64,000 bases of DNA from Elgaria multicarinata webbii (lineage: Eukaryota; Chordata; Lepidosauria; Squamata; Anguidae), in the NCBI RefSeq assembly GCF_023053635.1, contig NC_086183.1, positions 34,267,501 through 34,331,500 on the forward strand, in the 5' to 3' direction. The notes beneath the pieces are model-generated. The model saw only the letters and a program-made list of their open reading frames with translations, was not told where the DNA came from and did not search any database. Below are positions 34,463 to 44,439 of the stretch, in pieces (within the stretch, counting starts at the first letter, position 1; each line of letters starts with the position of its first letter). Made by a program: the position numbers and the translations under genes.

Positions 34463-37400
34463 CTCTACAAGTCATACCTTTGCTGGAGGGGCCTGACTCT
34501 GTAGTCCACACGCATGGAAGTGGACGTGCGAGGCGCCTATCATGCTGGGCATAGCCATTTCACACACCACAGTTGCACAACTTGATGTTGTGCAGACTTC
34601 TACTGTTACTTTCTACTGTTAGTTTTACCCTACCCTGTGCCTGCTTACCCTACCCTGTACCTGTTTGCATTCTCTTCCCCTCCTTATTGTTTTACTATGA
34701 TTTTATTAGATTGTAAGCCTATGCGGCAGGGTCTTGCTATTTACTGTTTTACTCTGTACAGCACCATGTACATTGATGGTGCTATATAAATAAATAATAA
34801 TAATAATAAGTTAGGGGTTTTGAATTCCTGATATCTCACAGGGCTACGTTGCTAGTGCAACTTTAAAACAACAAGCAAGCATTGCCCCGCTGGCTTGTAA
34901 ATCTGTGCAGGGCAGGCACTTTCCCTCCCTCCCTCACACACAGACACACACCCCCTTGGACAGGCCAGACCCAGGGGTTTTCCTGCCCACAGTTCCTGTG
35001 TGGAAGGGGCCATAGGACTTTCCCCCTTGTCAGGGGCAAAGCCTGGGGTGCCAACAGGCTGCTGAACAACTTCATCCTTCCGGCTGCAGATGTGGGAGTG
35101 GAGGTGGAGACTTTCTCCCCGCTTTGACCATCAAAGCAGATTTAAATTAAACGCCTGTCTTTTTAAGCGCTGCTGGAAGTTTGGGAACCTAGCCGAATTT
35201 CTGCAAATAAGTGGCCCTGTTGGTTGACCTTCTAGTGACAGGCTCCCCCAGGAGAGATCAGTCCACTTAAGAGACTCCTGCTTGTCATTCAGTAGGGGGT
35301 CAGCAGAGCCGCGAAGGCACCTTGTGACAGAGCCCCAACTTCAAGGAGGGTGGTTTCATTCCTCCGCCCTGGACGCTGCAAAAGCTGGACTCTCCCTGCT
35401 CAGCTAATTCATCTGCGCCGTTTGATCCTTGTGTGTTTAGACCAACTTTCCCCAACCTAGCACCCTCCAGGTGTGTTGGACTACAACTCCCATCATGCCC
35501 AGCCAGCTTGGCCATTGTAGCCAGCATGGGGTTGAAACGCTATTTTATTTTTTTACAATATATTATTTATTTACAATGCAAAGTTCAACACATCCGGAGG
35601 GCACCAAGTTGGGGGAAGTTGACATGGACCAGCGGTGCATCACCTCCGGTCCCATGGGGCAAATCCAGTCCTCTTGGGGTCCCGATCCAGCCTCCTGGGG
35701 TTCTCCTGCCCTGGCCTTTCCCACTTGCCCGTGAGCACCAATTGTTTGCTGGATCCCAGCTTTTGTGCAGCTTTCTCCATTCTGAAAGGCTGAAAGGCCT
35801 CCGCGAAGGCTTTGGATGCTGGCAGGAAGAACCTGGAGCTAAAATAGGTTCGTATGCTTGGAATTTGGGGCCTTCCCCTTTTGCCCACTGCCCCGCGCAC
35901 CACTGAACTGTGCCCCCTAGAGATTCTCTGGAATGGAATTTGTCCCTTGGGCAGAAACAGTTCCACATCTCTGATTTAGCCTGTGCGCTCCTCTTAGGCT
36001 CCCTCTTAGGCTCCTCCACAGAGCACCGGATCCATTGGCAGAGCTAGAGCAGCTATTACCCTGGTTGCCCCCTTTAGAATTGAAGGGAGAATTTAGGCAG
36101 GTGCAGCTTCTTCCGTGAACTTACTGGGCTGCCAGCATTATCTGGTCCAGGTCAGTCTGTTGGTGTCTGCAGTCTGTTGGCGCTTCCCAGGATAAATAAA
36201 TGTAAAGGGAGCCTCTGTTCAGGAATTCAGCCGCCTGCTTCGCTGGGGCTGGATCAGGAGGGCAAACGACTTCTTTTGCAGCTCTAGGAGTAGAGCTCGA
36301 TCCCCACCTAGTGGCCGTTCACCAGCACAGCTGGTGCTCTGCAAGGTTTGATTAGTGCTTTGCAATCAAGACTCTGATTTCGCAGGTACAGGGCAGCCAG
36401 AGATGAGCTAGAAGTATGTGGAAGGAAGGAAGATAAGACAAGACAGACAGACAGATGAGATTTGTATCGAGATTGATTTAGCTTTGTAGCTGTGGGGTAG
36501 GTTTTGCTTGGATGTTACAATCCCAGACTCCGTCGCACTCCCTTTTCAGCGGTCCCTCATTCTCTTACAGCCGGTGTCTTCTTCCGACCAGTCAGCAGGT
36601 GGTGAGTGCTCCTCTTTGGATTTTTACTCTTCCGGTTTTTAGGTATGAATTTGGGGTCTTCACTGCATTGCAAAGCCTGAGGTTCGTCCTCCAGGGCCCC
36701 GCCCCAGCACACACAGAGTTAAGGAAATTGAGCAGGGGGGCACTTGTGAATCTCCAAAATAGTGGACACCAATTTACACAAAATTTGCATATGTTAATTT
36801 ATACATATCGTTGCAGAAGACTGAACAGGTGACCTATGTGCCAGCCTGTTCAGTCTGCTGTCCAGGGCTAAAGTGAGTCCTTTCCAAGTGGTGGATGATG
36901 GCTGTTGTTTCCACAAAGGACTACCTGGTCCAGCATTCTGTTCACACAGTAGTTGACCAGGTGCCCATGGGAGACACACAAGCAGGACCCAAACGCACCC
37001 ATTTATTTATTTATTTAAAACATTTATATCCCGCCCAATATCAATAAGATCTCAGGGCTGCGTACAGATAAAAGCATACAGTATAAAACAGTAAATATAC
37101 ACAGCTTGTTCCCCATGTTCCCCAGCACCCTCCCACCCATGTTCCCCAGCAACTGGCGATCATAGGTATACTGCCTCTGATACTGGAGGGAGCACATCAT
37201 CCACTGATGGTTCTTTATCTTTAAACCTGACTTACACAGGCCAGTGTAAGTCTTCACCATTCTGCAGCCAAGATTATTTTCTTGGCTCGTCGTTTTGACC
37301 ATGTTTCTCCTTTGTTGAAATCTCTTCATTGGCTTCCGATCCCATATAGAATTCAGTATACGCTTCTTTTGCTGACATTCAAAGCGTGCCATGGCCTTGC

Positions 37401-40400
37401 ACCTTCTTATCTTTCCTCTCTCATTCCACTCTACCATCCCCTCGTACCCTCCGTTCTTCAAATGTCATGTTGCTCTCCTGCCCAAGAGTCTCTACCGCTC
37501 TTGCCCGGCTTCGCCCATTCTCTCTGGCTGCCCCGTTTGCTTGGAATGCTCTTTCAGAGCAACTACGTGCCACGAGTTCCATTGTAGATTTTAAAACGCA
37601 TTGGAAAACTCATTTGTTTTCCATAGCTTTTAGTATTTTAGCTTGATCTACTGTTCTTATTTCTATGATTATTCTCTTATTTCTGTTTTGTGAACCCCTT
37701 CCCCCCCCCCTTCATATGTTTTAATGTGATTTTAGATTGTAAGCCTCTAGGCAGGGTGTCGCTGTTTTATTTGTATATTTTGTACAGCACCAAGTACATT
37801 GTTGGAGCTATATAAATAAATAAATAAAAACAACAACAGTCCTTCCAATAGAGGACAGTCCTCTGTAAAAGCGGCCACATGGCCTAAGGTGCAGGACTTT
37901 GAATGTGGGGTAGTTTCGTTTTCTGGCTGCTGGGGGTGTTTCTGAGCAGCCCATGGACGGGGCAGGTGGGTGGGAGGGTGTGGTTGGCAGCGCCTGACTC
38001 CTCCCTCCTCCGCTCTGCAGTGGTGCCCTTTGAGGAAGTGTGGCGACGCAGCTACTGCCGGGCCCGGGAGACCCTGGTGGACGTCCTGCAGGAGTTCCCC
38101 CACGAAGCGGAGCACATTTTCAAGCCCCCGTGCGTCCCCGTCTGGCGATGTGCCGGGTGCTGCGGGGATGAGAGCCTGGAGTGTGTTGCCTTGGAGACCC
38201 GCACAGTCGAACTGCAGGTGGGGGCCTGGAGCAAGGCAGCCGTCGCCTTTCAGCTCCCCCAAATGGGAGCCTTGGGGCCCTCTGGCTCCCCCTGGGGGTT
38301 GCCCCCAGCCTCACCCCAGCTCTCACAGTGGCTGAGGCTTGTCCACACTTCTGGGAGACGGGCTGCACTTTCCCCTGAATGAAAGGCAGAGAGGCACACC
38401 TGATGCCGCCCGCAAGTTTACTTTTGGGCTGTTCTTTTCACCCGTGTTGCAGACACGGGGCTGACTGGAAGGGAGGAACAGCCGGAGGGACAACTCACAC
38501 ACACAGGCAAGCGGCTGGGTATTTCTGGGACATAGAATTGTGCAGTTGGAGGTGGGCCTGAGAGGCCATCTAGTCCAGCCCCCTGCTTGAGGCAGCAGGA
38601 AAACCAGAGATAGAGCATACCCCACAGAGAACTGCCCAGACTCTACTTGAAGACTACCCAAGACATTTTGCAGCCTGAGGGCACTGGCCCCTCCCATCCC
38701 CTGGACCTGGGAGTCATTGCCCTCTTGTATTGCTTGCAGCGTCGTCCATCTTTTCTTACACCATACAAAATCTAACTGTTTTGGAAACAAAACTAGTAGT
38801 AGCATAACCTGCCCAGATGTGGATGATTCTTAGCATTTCTCCTCCATCTTTTTATGTTCTCACGTGCCCAGTGGCACAAGAGGCAGGCTCAACACGCCTT
38901 CAGGGGTTGCTATTTTGCCACACCAGTAATTTTTTTAAAATCTGGGTGCTTCCAGGCAGAGGGCCCTGGTGCTAGCAAGGAAAAGGCCACATGCAGCTGC
39001 TCCGTCTTTTTCTCTTTAAGGGATTTTTAGGGTCAAGGAAAATAGATGGAAGAAGTGGTGGGAAAACACAGGTGTGTGTGTGTTTACAAACAGAAGATGG
39101 CCTCATCTGGACACTGAACAAAATTCTGTGGGTGAGGCAGGGCGATGGCTCAGTGAAAGCCTCACCTGGAAGCACCTCTGAGAGTGCAATCCTATGGTAT
39201 GAGGCACAGCAGGGATGTATATGAGGGCTGCCTGGCTGAATGAGACCAAAGGTTACTCTTCCCCAGCGCTCCGTCTCTGCTAGTGGGTGGCAGGCCAGAT
39301 ACCCAGAGAAGCTGATGAGGTTGAAACAATATAAGCTGGGCTGGACTGGCAAGAACAGATGGTGAAGGGCTGTGTGTCTCTCTCTCCCCCCGCCCCCCGG
39401 GTAGGTGGTGCGGGTGAGTCCCATCCTGGGCACTACTCGGCAGGAAGAGCTGAAGTTCACGGAGCATACGCGGTGTGTTTGCAGGTGAGACAGCGAAGCA
39501 CGAGGATGCAAAGAGGCAGCCATCACGTGCCTGCAGGGGGCGTAAGGGGAGGGCGGTGGGGAGGGGAGGGTTTGCAGATGGACGCTGGGGGTGTCTGGGA
39601 GGAAAATCCATTCCAAGCCACAGCTCACTATCACTTAGCCCCACAACCTATTTTCCATGCTGGAATTTGGGCCTATATCATGGTATGTGCCTCTGAGCAT
39701 GTACAGAGTAGTTTCCCCTCAGGGCATTCAGGCCAAGGCCAGCCAAATGGAAGGGTTGGTTGACAGAGAGGATGTCCTGACTTTTGCAAAAGGTATACCC
39801 CAGGCTTCCCCAATCTGGTGCCCTCCAGATGTGTCAGGACTACAAGTCCCAGCATTCCCCAGCCATGGCTGCAGGGGGATACTAGGACTCGTAGTCCAAC
39901 ACATCTGGAAGATACCAGGTTGGGGAAGGCTGGGATACCTGACAGAAGTTGAGTCTCTTTTGATTCCTTATGGAATGGCCACTCCTAGAGCCAAGAGACC
40001 CTCCACCCCTAGACCCTAACACCCCCCCCTCACAATGCGGAGTGTAAATGTTTCCTCTCTCTTATTTCCAGGCCTCGACGAAAACGTTTGAAAAGTGAGA
40101 GGTACGTGTGGGGACTCTTGGTTGGAGGGCTGGGGGTGGAAGCGGTTTCGGGGGGGCAGGACTCAAGGGGGGGTGGCATTTAGTGGCACACAGACATGGT
40201 CCAATCTTCCTAGTTTGCCAGCCCCAGTAGACCCAATATCCCAATCTCTGTGTCTTGGGTAAAGAATGACCATCAGAGAGTGGTTGCAACGCCCTCCTTC
40301 AAGAGCGCGCTGCGAGTGAAGGGCGAGAGCGCTCAGCCTCTTCTTCCTCCACTTTCAGGAGCCACCGGATAGGGGCCAAGAGGAGACCTCGGGAGCCGAG

Positions 40401-41921
40401 CTCTACGTCTTCCACCCCACTGTACGTACCCCACAGCACGGCATGTGCATTGCAGTCGGCCATCATCTAACGGGGAAGGAAGGGGCCCTAACTCCATGGG
40501 CAAGCCTGGCCCTGCCTTGCCTGCAAAAGGCCGCTGGTTTGATCCCAGCAGGCATCTCCAGTTAAAACAGGATCTAGGACAGCAGGTGGTGGAAGAGAAG
40601 AGCCTATTCTTTCTCCTGAGGCTCCGCAGAGCTACTGCCTGTCAAAGTAGGCTGGGTTGGATGAACCAGGAGAAGGCAGCATCATGGCCATTATTTCTTC
40701 ACCACTTATAAAGCACCCAGATTTTTCTAAGTGCTGAACAGGGATGAAAATCTTAACAGGCTCTGCCTGCCAGCTCACACGCCAATAGACTTGATACTAA
40801 AGGAAGAAGGACTGGGGAGGGAGGAGGAAAACAATCAAATTCAGGTACCAATTCTTGTAGTTAATAATTTTACCAGTATCGTCTGGTCTTGAGAGATTGC
40901 CCCCCCTCTCCTTTTAAGTGTACACATACACCCACAACTAGTAGCCCTTAGTCCTCTGGCTGATGGAAAGGGCCGGAACATAATCCCACCCACCCACTTC
41001 AAAGCAGAGAGATGGGGGGTCAGAATTCATATGGCAATATCTTTAGTTGCCAGGAGGTGGAGCAATTGCTTCAACACTGATGTAAAGATAATTGTTAAAG
41101 GAACATGCAGCAACCTTCTCAAACTGTGTGCAATCTGAGGGCACAATCTTGTGCATGTTTAGACAGCAGCTCTCAGCATCCTCCAAACAGCTATGCTATG
41201 TTGGCTGGGACTTACAGGACCTTTTTTCTGTTTAAACATGCACAGGATTGCACTCTTAGTGGCCAAACTGAAAACAAGGAAACTGTAGGGATTGTAGAAA
41301 ATAATAATAGAATCATAGAAAAGTGCTGGTGGTTGGATCTGCACGCCTGGACACTAGAGCCAAGATTTATCTCCTGCTGCCCACATAGAGTCATAGAATC
41401 ATAGAACAGCAGAGTTGGAAGGGCCCAATAAGGCCATTGAGTCCAACACCCTGCTCAATGCAGGAATCCACCCTAAAGCATCCCGGACAGATGGTTGTCC
41501 AGCTGCCTCTCGAATGCCTCTACCGTGGGAGAGCCCACCACCTCCCTAGGTAACTGATTCCATTGTCGTACTGCTCTAACAGTCAGGAAGTTTTTCCTGA
41601 TGTCCAGCCAGAATCGGGCTCCCTGTAGCTTGAGCCCGTTATTCTGTGTCCTGCACTCTGGGATGACCGAGAAGAGATCCTGGCCCTCCTCTGTGTGACA
41701 ACCTTTTAAGTCTTTGAAGAGTGCTGCCGTGTTTATTGTGGTTTTGTTCAATAGCAGGAGTCTGTTTAATTTCACCTCTCTAATTTGTGTTGCATGTGGT
41801 TTTCTTCCGCAGCTGCAAACTCCCTGTTGTGGGGAGGAAAGATGCTCCGGACGGAGACCAGGAGGAAGGGCTGGCAGAAACCCAGACTGTGCCTCAGCCG
41901 AGAAGAGCCACTTTCCCTTGA
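33731..41921 (+). CDS. PGF/VEGF-F-like growth factor, complete seven-exon gene (CDS span)
   Basis: Secreted cystine-knot growth factor of the VEGF family, expected to act as an extracellular dimer on VEGF receptors. Coding exons are 33731-33796, 36571-36601, 38021-38217, 39405-39484, 40072-40101, 40359-40421 and 41813-41921, all with GT-AG introns and consistent phase, giving 191 residues and a TGA stop. Residues 1-22 are a signal peptide. The knot domain (about 33-125) has all eight cysteines (45, 70, 76, 79, 80, 87, 122, 124). Asp82, Glu83 and Glu86 match the acidic triad VEGF-A uses for VEGFR-1. A basic tail follows (126-147), then Cys157 and an acidic end. The run VPFEEVWRRSYCRA is closest to PGF, more so than to VEGF-A or VEGF-B. 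The protein has no asparagine, hence no N-glycosylation sequon. I give no symbol because it sits beside PPP1R13L rather than at the FOS-linked PGF locus. Snake-venom VEGF-F is the other close relative. Family is very sure; orthology is inference. Confidence 0.93.
34217..34400 (+). mobile_element. SINE in intron 1 of the PGF-like gene
   Basis: The body motif GCTGCTGCCGGTCAGAGCTG, then ACAATACTGAGCCAGGTGGA, matches the SINE at 684. The head is worn. Confidence 0.65.
34431..34458. repeat. (AC)n microsatellite
   Basis: AC tract after the SINE. Confidence 0.85.
34600..34812 (+). mobile_element. L2-like LINE 3' tail
   Basis: GATTGTAAGCCTATGCGGCA ... TGTACAGCACCATGTACATT ... TATATAAATAAATAATAATA. 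Confidence 0.8.
35441..35620. mobile_element. Palindromic MITE with AT-rich insert
   Basis: The left arm CCCAACCTAGCACCCTCCAG and the right arm CATCCGGAGGGCACCAAGTT are separated by about 80 bp of TTTATTT-rich DNA. Confidence 0.6.
36571..36601 (+). CDS. PGF-like exon 2, short linker exon
   Basis: Exons 1 and 3 cannot join in frame without an exon of 3n+1 nt. This 31 nt stretch lies between a good acceptor (pyrimidine run then TTACAG) and a consensus donor GTGAGT. It reads PVSSSDQSAG plus the first base of a valine codon completed by exon 3, the same split valine as VEGF-A. It is the best candidate I found by eye; transcript data would settle it. Confidence 0.75.
36917..37210. repeat. Type-A repeat split by an L2-like tail
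   Basis: GGTCCAGCATTCTGTTCACA ... CCCATGGGAGACACACAAGC resumes after about 37115 with CACCCTCCCACCCATGTTCC. A minus-strand tail (ATATCCCGCCCAATATCAAT) lies between, at about 37000-37105. Confidence 0.6.
37240..37835 (+). mobile_element. L2-like LINE, ORF2 end and 3' tail
   Basis: The frame shows FDHVSPLLKSLHWLPIPYRI then QYTLLLLTFKACHGLAPSYL, later changing frame. The tail GATTGTAAGCCTCTAGGCAG ... AGCACCAAGTACATTG ... (AAAT)n ties the coding and tail families together. It lies in intron 2 of the PGF-like gene. Confidence 0.88.
38021..38217 (+). CDS. PGF-like exon 3, main cystine-knot exon
   Basis: The acceptor is CTCTGCAG and the donor CAG/GTGGGG. The length, 197 nt, is exactly that of VEGF-A exon 3. 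It encodes VVPFEEVWRRSYC through the RCAGCCGDESLEC signature to TVELQ, with six of the eight knot cysteines and the acidic residues used for VEGFR-1 contact. Where VEGF-A and PGF have an asparagine sequon near the end of this exon, this protein has RTVEL. Confidence 0.95.
38528..38670 (-). mobile_element. Old CR1 3' fragment
   Basis: CATAGAATTGTGCAGTTGGA, then GAGGCCATCTAGTCCAGCCC, is a diverged CR1 end in intron 3. Confidence 0.65.
39405..39484 (+). CDS. PGF-like exon 4, end of knot domain
   Basis: The acceptor is CCGGGTAG and the donor GTGAGA. It encodes VVRVSPILGTTRQEEL, then KFTEHTRCVC and two bases of an arginine codon. The final Cys-X-Cys closes the knot. It is 80 nt, one codon longer than VEGF-A exon 4. 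The FTEHT motif matches venom VEGF-F (FTEHTDCEC) better than human PGF (FSQHVRCEC) by recalled sequence. Confidence 0.93.
39796..39942. mobile_element. Palindromic hAT-type MITE
   Basis: GGCTTCCCCAATCTGGTGCC and CCAGGTTGGGGAAGGCTGGG arms in intron 4, with the loop between. Confidence 0.7.
40072..40101 (+). CDS. PGF-like exon 5, basic hinge with dibasic site
   Basis: This 30 nt exon, the same size as VEGF-A exon 5, has acceptor TTTCCAG and donor GTACGT. It encodes PRRKRLKSE and two bases of an arginine codon. Arg-Pro-Arg-Arg-Lys-Arg fits a furin-type cleavage rule, so the basic tail might be removed; that is inference. Confidence 0.9.
40359..40421 (+). CDS. PGF-like exon 6, basic cassette exon
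   Basis: The acceptor is CTTTCAG and the donor GTACGT. The exon is 63 nt with the same phase at both ends, so it can be skipped without breaking the frame. It encodes SHRIGAKRRPREP, then a Ser/Thr-rich run ending TPL. Human PGF has a 63 nt, 21-residue basic exon at this place that distinguishes heparin-binding PlGF-2 from PlGF-1. A similar isoform switch is likely here. Confidence 0.85.
40480..40700 (+). mobile_element. Worn SINE in intron 6
   Basis: TGGTTTGATCCCAGCAGGCA is B-box-like. GAGCTACTGCCTGTCAAAGT, then GGGTTGGATGAACC, matches the SINE body. Confidence 0.5.
41137..41256. mobile_element. Palindromic repeat (ATGCATGTTTA family)
   Basis: GGGCACAATCTTGTGCATGT and, reversed, GTGCAATCCTGTGCATGT form the arms. 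The loop is a diverged MITE-like piece. Confidence 0.55.
41322..41735 (-). mobile_element. CR1 LINE plus shared 3' flank, intron 6
   Basis: 41395-41735 is CR1 reading [20 protein letters not shown] on the minus strand. 41322-41394 is the same extra flank as at 22916, followed by another CR1-like TTTCTATGATTCTAT end. Confidence 0.85.
41813..41921 (+). CDS. PGF-like exon 7, C-terminal end
   Basis: The acceptor has a strong pyrimidine tract (GGTTTTCTTCCGCAG). The exon continues the frame with LCKLPVVGRK, an acidic stretch (DAPDGDQEEG) and a basic end PRRATFP before TGA. The Leu-Cys start matches PGF (HLCGDAVPRR), but the tail is about 27 residues longer. Venom VEGF-F also ends with an EEG...PR..FP pattern. 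A CR1 element ends about 80 nt upstream of the acceptor. Confidence 0.8.
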
Positions 41922-42895
41922 AGGTGGAACCCATGTGGCTGGAAGGGGCCACGTGAAAAACTGGCCCTGGAGGCCTGTGAATTGCCGCTCACCTTCACAG
42001 CCCTGCCTGTGGATTGTCCATGGGTGGCCGCTTGACACTGGGGGTGGGGGACACATGTCCTCCATAGGGGGGTATGAGTGGAAGCCAAGCAGTATTGGTC
42101 ACTCACCAGTCCCCAAGTTTCTATGGCATATATAGGAATTTGTTTCTTCTGATGATAATGATGACGACCCAAGGAGGGGTTCAATTTATGCACTAAAAAG
42201 GCCCTTTGCAAAGCATTCCTGTCCTGTCCCAAGAGTGCCTCTTTGCCTTTTATTTATAATGCATCACCCTTATGTCTAACACACACTGCTGTTCTATGAA
42301 TGAGTGTTTGTGTGTGTGTGTGTGTGAGTGTGTGAGAAAGAGAGACGGAGACAGAGTGTGTGAGTATGTTCACACAAGGGGCACAGCTTTAGCTTTAAAT
42401 GGCTTTTAACATAATAGTACCTGTAATCTTTCTTACATATTATATTTTAAAAATTGTGTTTTATATGCCTTGCCATCAGGGAAACTGGGAAAATCGAATG
42501 ATTCGTTTTTAAAATAGAAGACAATGTAACTTAGGCCTGTCTGGAAGCCAAACAGTTCTGCTCTGGTTAAAACAACAACACGGCATTTCAACTGGGGAAT
42601 CCTATAGACGAAAAGTACTAGGAAAACACAAGTATGGCCAAGGCATCCGTCGTGATTGCTCCAACAATGGACACAAGCTACTTTGAAAGACGTGTACCCC
42701 AAGTTGAGTAAACTGTGGATCCATGTGTTTTATGTGTACATTGTGGGTGGCTGAGAACAGCTTCACAACAAAAAGAAACACCTGTAGTTGTATTGGTGGT
42801 TTGATTTGTTATGTGGAATTGAAAAACTTAAAAACACACACGTCTCTGTGTTTGTGTATTTTCACATCTTCCAATAAAGGTGAGAATCTCCTCGT
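41922..42895 (+). other. PGF-like 3' untranslated region with poly(A) signal
   Basis: Single-copy-looking sequence follows the TGA. It contains a (GT)n tract at about 42307-42327 and an AATAAA at 42873-42878, with GT-rich sequence just downstream. This is the first canonical signal after the stop, so the 3'UTR would be about 970 nt. The end point is inferred. Confidence 0.6.
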
Positions 42896-43575
42896 GTTTA
42901 GAGCAGGGGTTGGAGAAATAGATTACAGTATAGGAATCTTCCTTAGAAGTGTAATTCCTTCCTGGCTCCATGGTGGATCCCTTAAACCCAGGAGAAGTTC
43001 AAATGTCTTTAAAAATTATATATGTGTATATGACAGCAAGAGCCCTATTGCACAACAGATGCTTTTGCGGTACATACGTATGGTTTTGATATTACGATTG
43101 GCCGACACAAATCCAGAGGTGTGTTATCTGCTCCCTCTTTGGGGCTGTTAATTTCGGCCTGCAGTTTACCTCATCCAAAGTTCACCAGAAAAATAAGCAT
43201 TATTATTTGTGCATTGAATTTTTGCTAAAAAAAATTCTGTTGTACTTGGGGATTTTAAAACATTAAAAAAAGGTTTAGTGTTGAACAATGGGGCCAATTG
43301 CAGGCAAGTACTTTTAAAAGTCTAGACTTTAAAGATAATTTGCCTTGGCTAGGTTCCACCTGGTGGAAATGACTCATGTTTCATTACACATTTATCTTTA
43401 TAGCTTAAGATTTTTGGTGCAAAAATCCCCCCCCCATTTTTTTTTAAAAGAAAAAATAATAAACTCCACTTTCAGGCCCAGGTGCTTTTTAGCTCTTAAT
43501 TCCTCCCCTTCTAATCTCCCCCCCCCCAATATGGCCCAGATCTACTTTTAAACCTTCAGGTGGAAGCCCAAATGT
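42896..43575. other. Spacer downstream of the PGF-like gene
   Basis: AT-rich, with no recognised gene. C- and A-runs lie near 43428 and 43520. Confidence 0.5.
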
Positions 43576-43602
43576 GGGGTGGGGTGGGGTGGGGTGGGGT
43601 GG
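43576..43602. repeat. (GGGGT)n pentanucleotide repeat
   Basis: Five GGGGT units in a row, able to form a G-quadruplex. Confidence 0.85.
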
Positions 43603-43639
43603 GAGAAAGATTCAGGGCATGGGGGAAAGAGGAAAGTGT

Positions 43640-43755
43640 TCAGGGCGCAATCCTATGCATGCTTAGACAGAAAAAAGCCCTATAACTCCCTGCATGGTCA
43701 GCTGAGGAGTTGTAGGACTTTGTTCTGCCTACACATGGATAGGATTGTACCATTT
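43640..43755. mobile_element. Palindromic repeat (ATGCATGTTTA family)
   Basis: CGCAATCCTATGCATGCTTA and ACACATGGATAGGATTGTAC ends face each other. Confidence 0.55.
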
Positions 43756-43756
43756 C

Positions 43757-44095
43757 ATTTCATTTATTGCATTTTTATACCGCCCAACAGCTGAAGCTCT
43801 CTGGGCGGTTTACAAAAATTAGAACAACAACAATATCTAACAATATACTAATCAACAACATCACAATAATATTCAAAAATACAAGTTTACAGCAAAACAA
43901 ACCAGATAAGAAGATAAAAAGAAAAGAAAGCTTGGTTAATGTCTTTTTTTATTTTTATTTTTTTATTTATTTAAGGATTTTTATGCCGCCATTCAGCCAA
44001 AAAAGGCTCTCATGGCGGCTTACAAAAGTATTTCTTGACAGTCCCTGCCCACAGGCTTACAATCTAAAAGACATGACACAAAAGGAAAGGGGATT
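43757..44095 (-). mobile_element. Two LINE tails in tandem
   Basis: 43757-43935 has TATACCGCCCAACAGCTGAA then GCTCTCTGGGCGGTTTACAA. 43955-44095 has ATGCCGCCATTCAGCC ... CTCATGGCGGCTTACAAAAG then CCACAGGCTTACAATCTAAA. Both are reversed 3' ends. Confidence 0.65.
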
Positions 44096-44439
44096 GGGAG
44101 GGAGGAGGAGGAGGAGGGGGGAAAGGAAAGCAAACTCAGGCACTACAATCTTAGTTGGAAAGATTGAAAAGGTGTTGGAATACAAGCCCTTCCTGGGTGG
44201 GATACTCTATCGGGGTGGGCTTTGGGTTATTGAGTGGGTGCCTGGGGACAAGGCACTCTGCACACGGTCAGAGACCCTCTCTAGTTTTTAAGGACCAGCC
44301 TTCGCTAGTCTAGCATTTTGTGGTGGCTCAGAATAGGGGCTGGTAAGGGGGAAGGGGGCAGATTTATTGTTCGTTAGGAAAGGGCACGATCCTAGGGGGC
44401 AGAACAGAGAGGGGGTGTTCTGTGAGCGCAGGGGAGCAC

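Noticed and set aside
33731-41921. Identity as VEGFA or VEGFB
   Set aside because: The core VPF.EVW.RSYCRA and GCCGDE.L match PGF. VEGFB has SWIDVYTRATC and VEGFA has KFMDVYQRSYC, and VEGF-A exon 7/8 sequences are absent.
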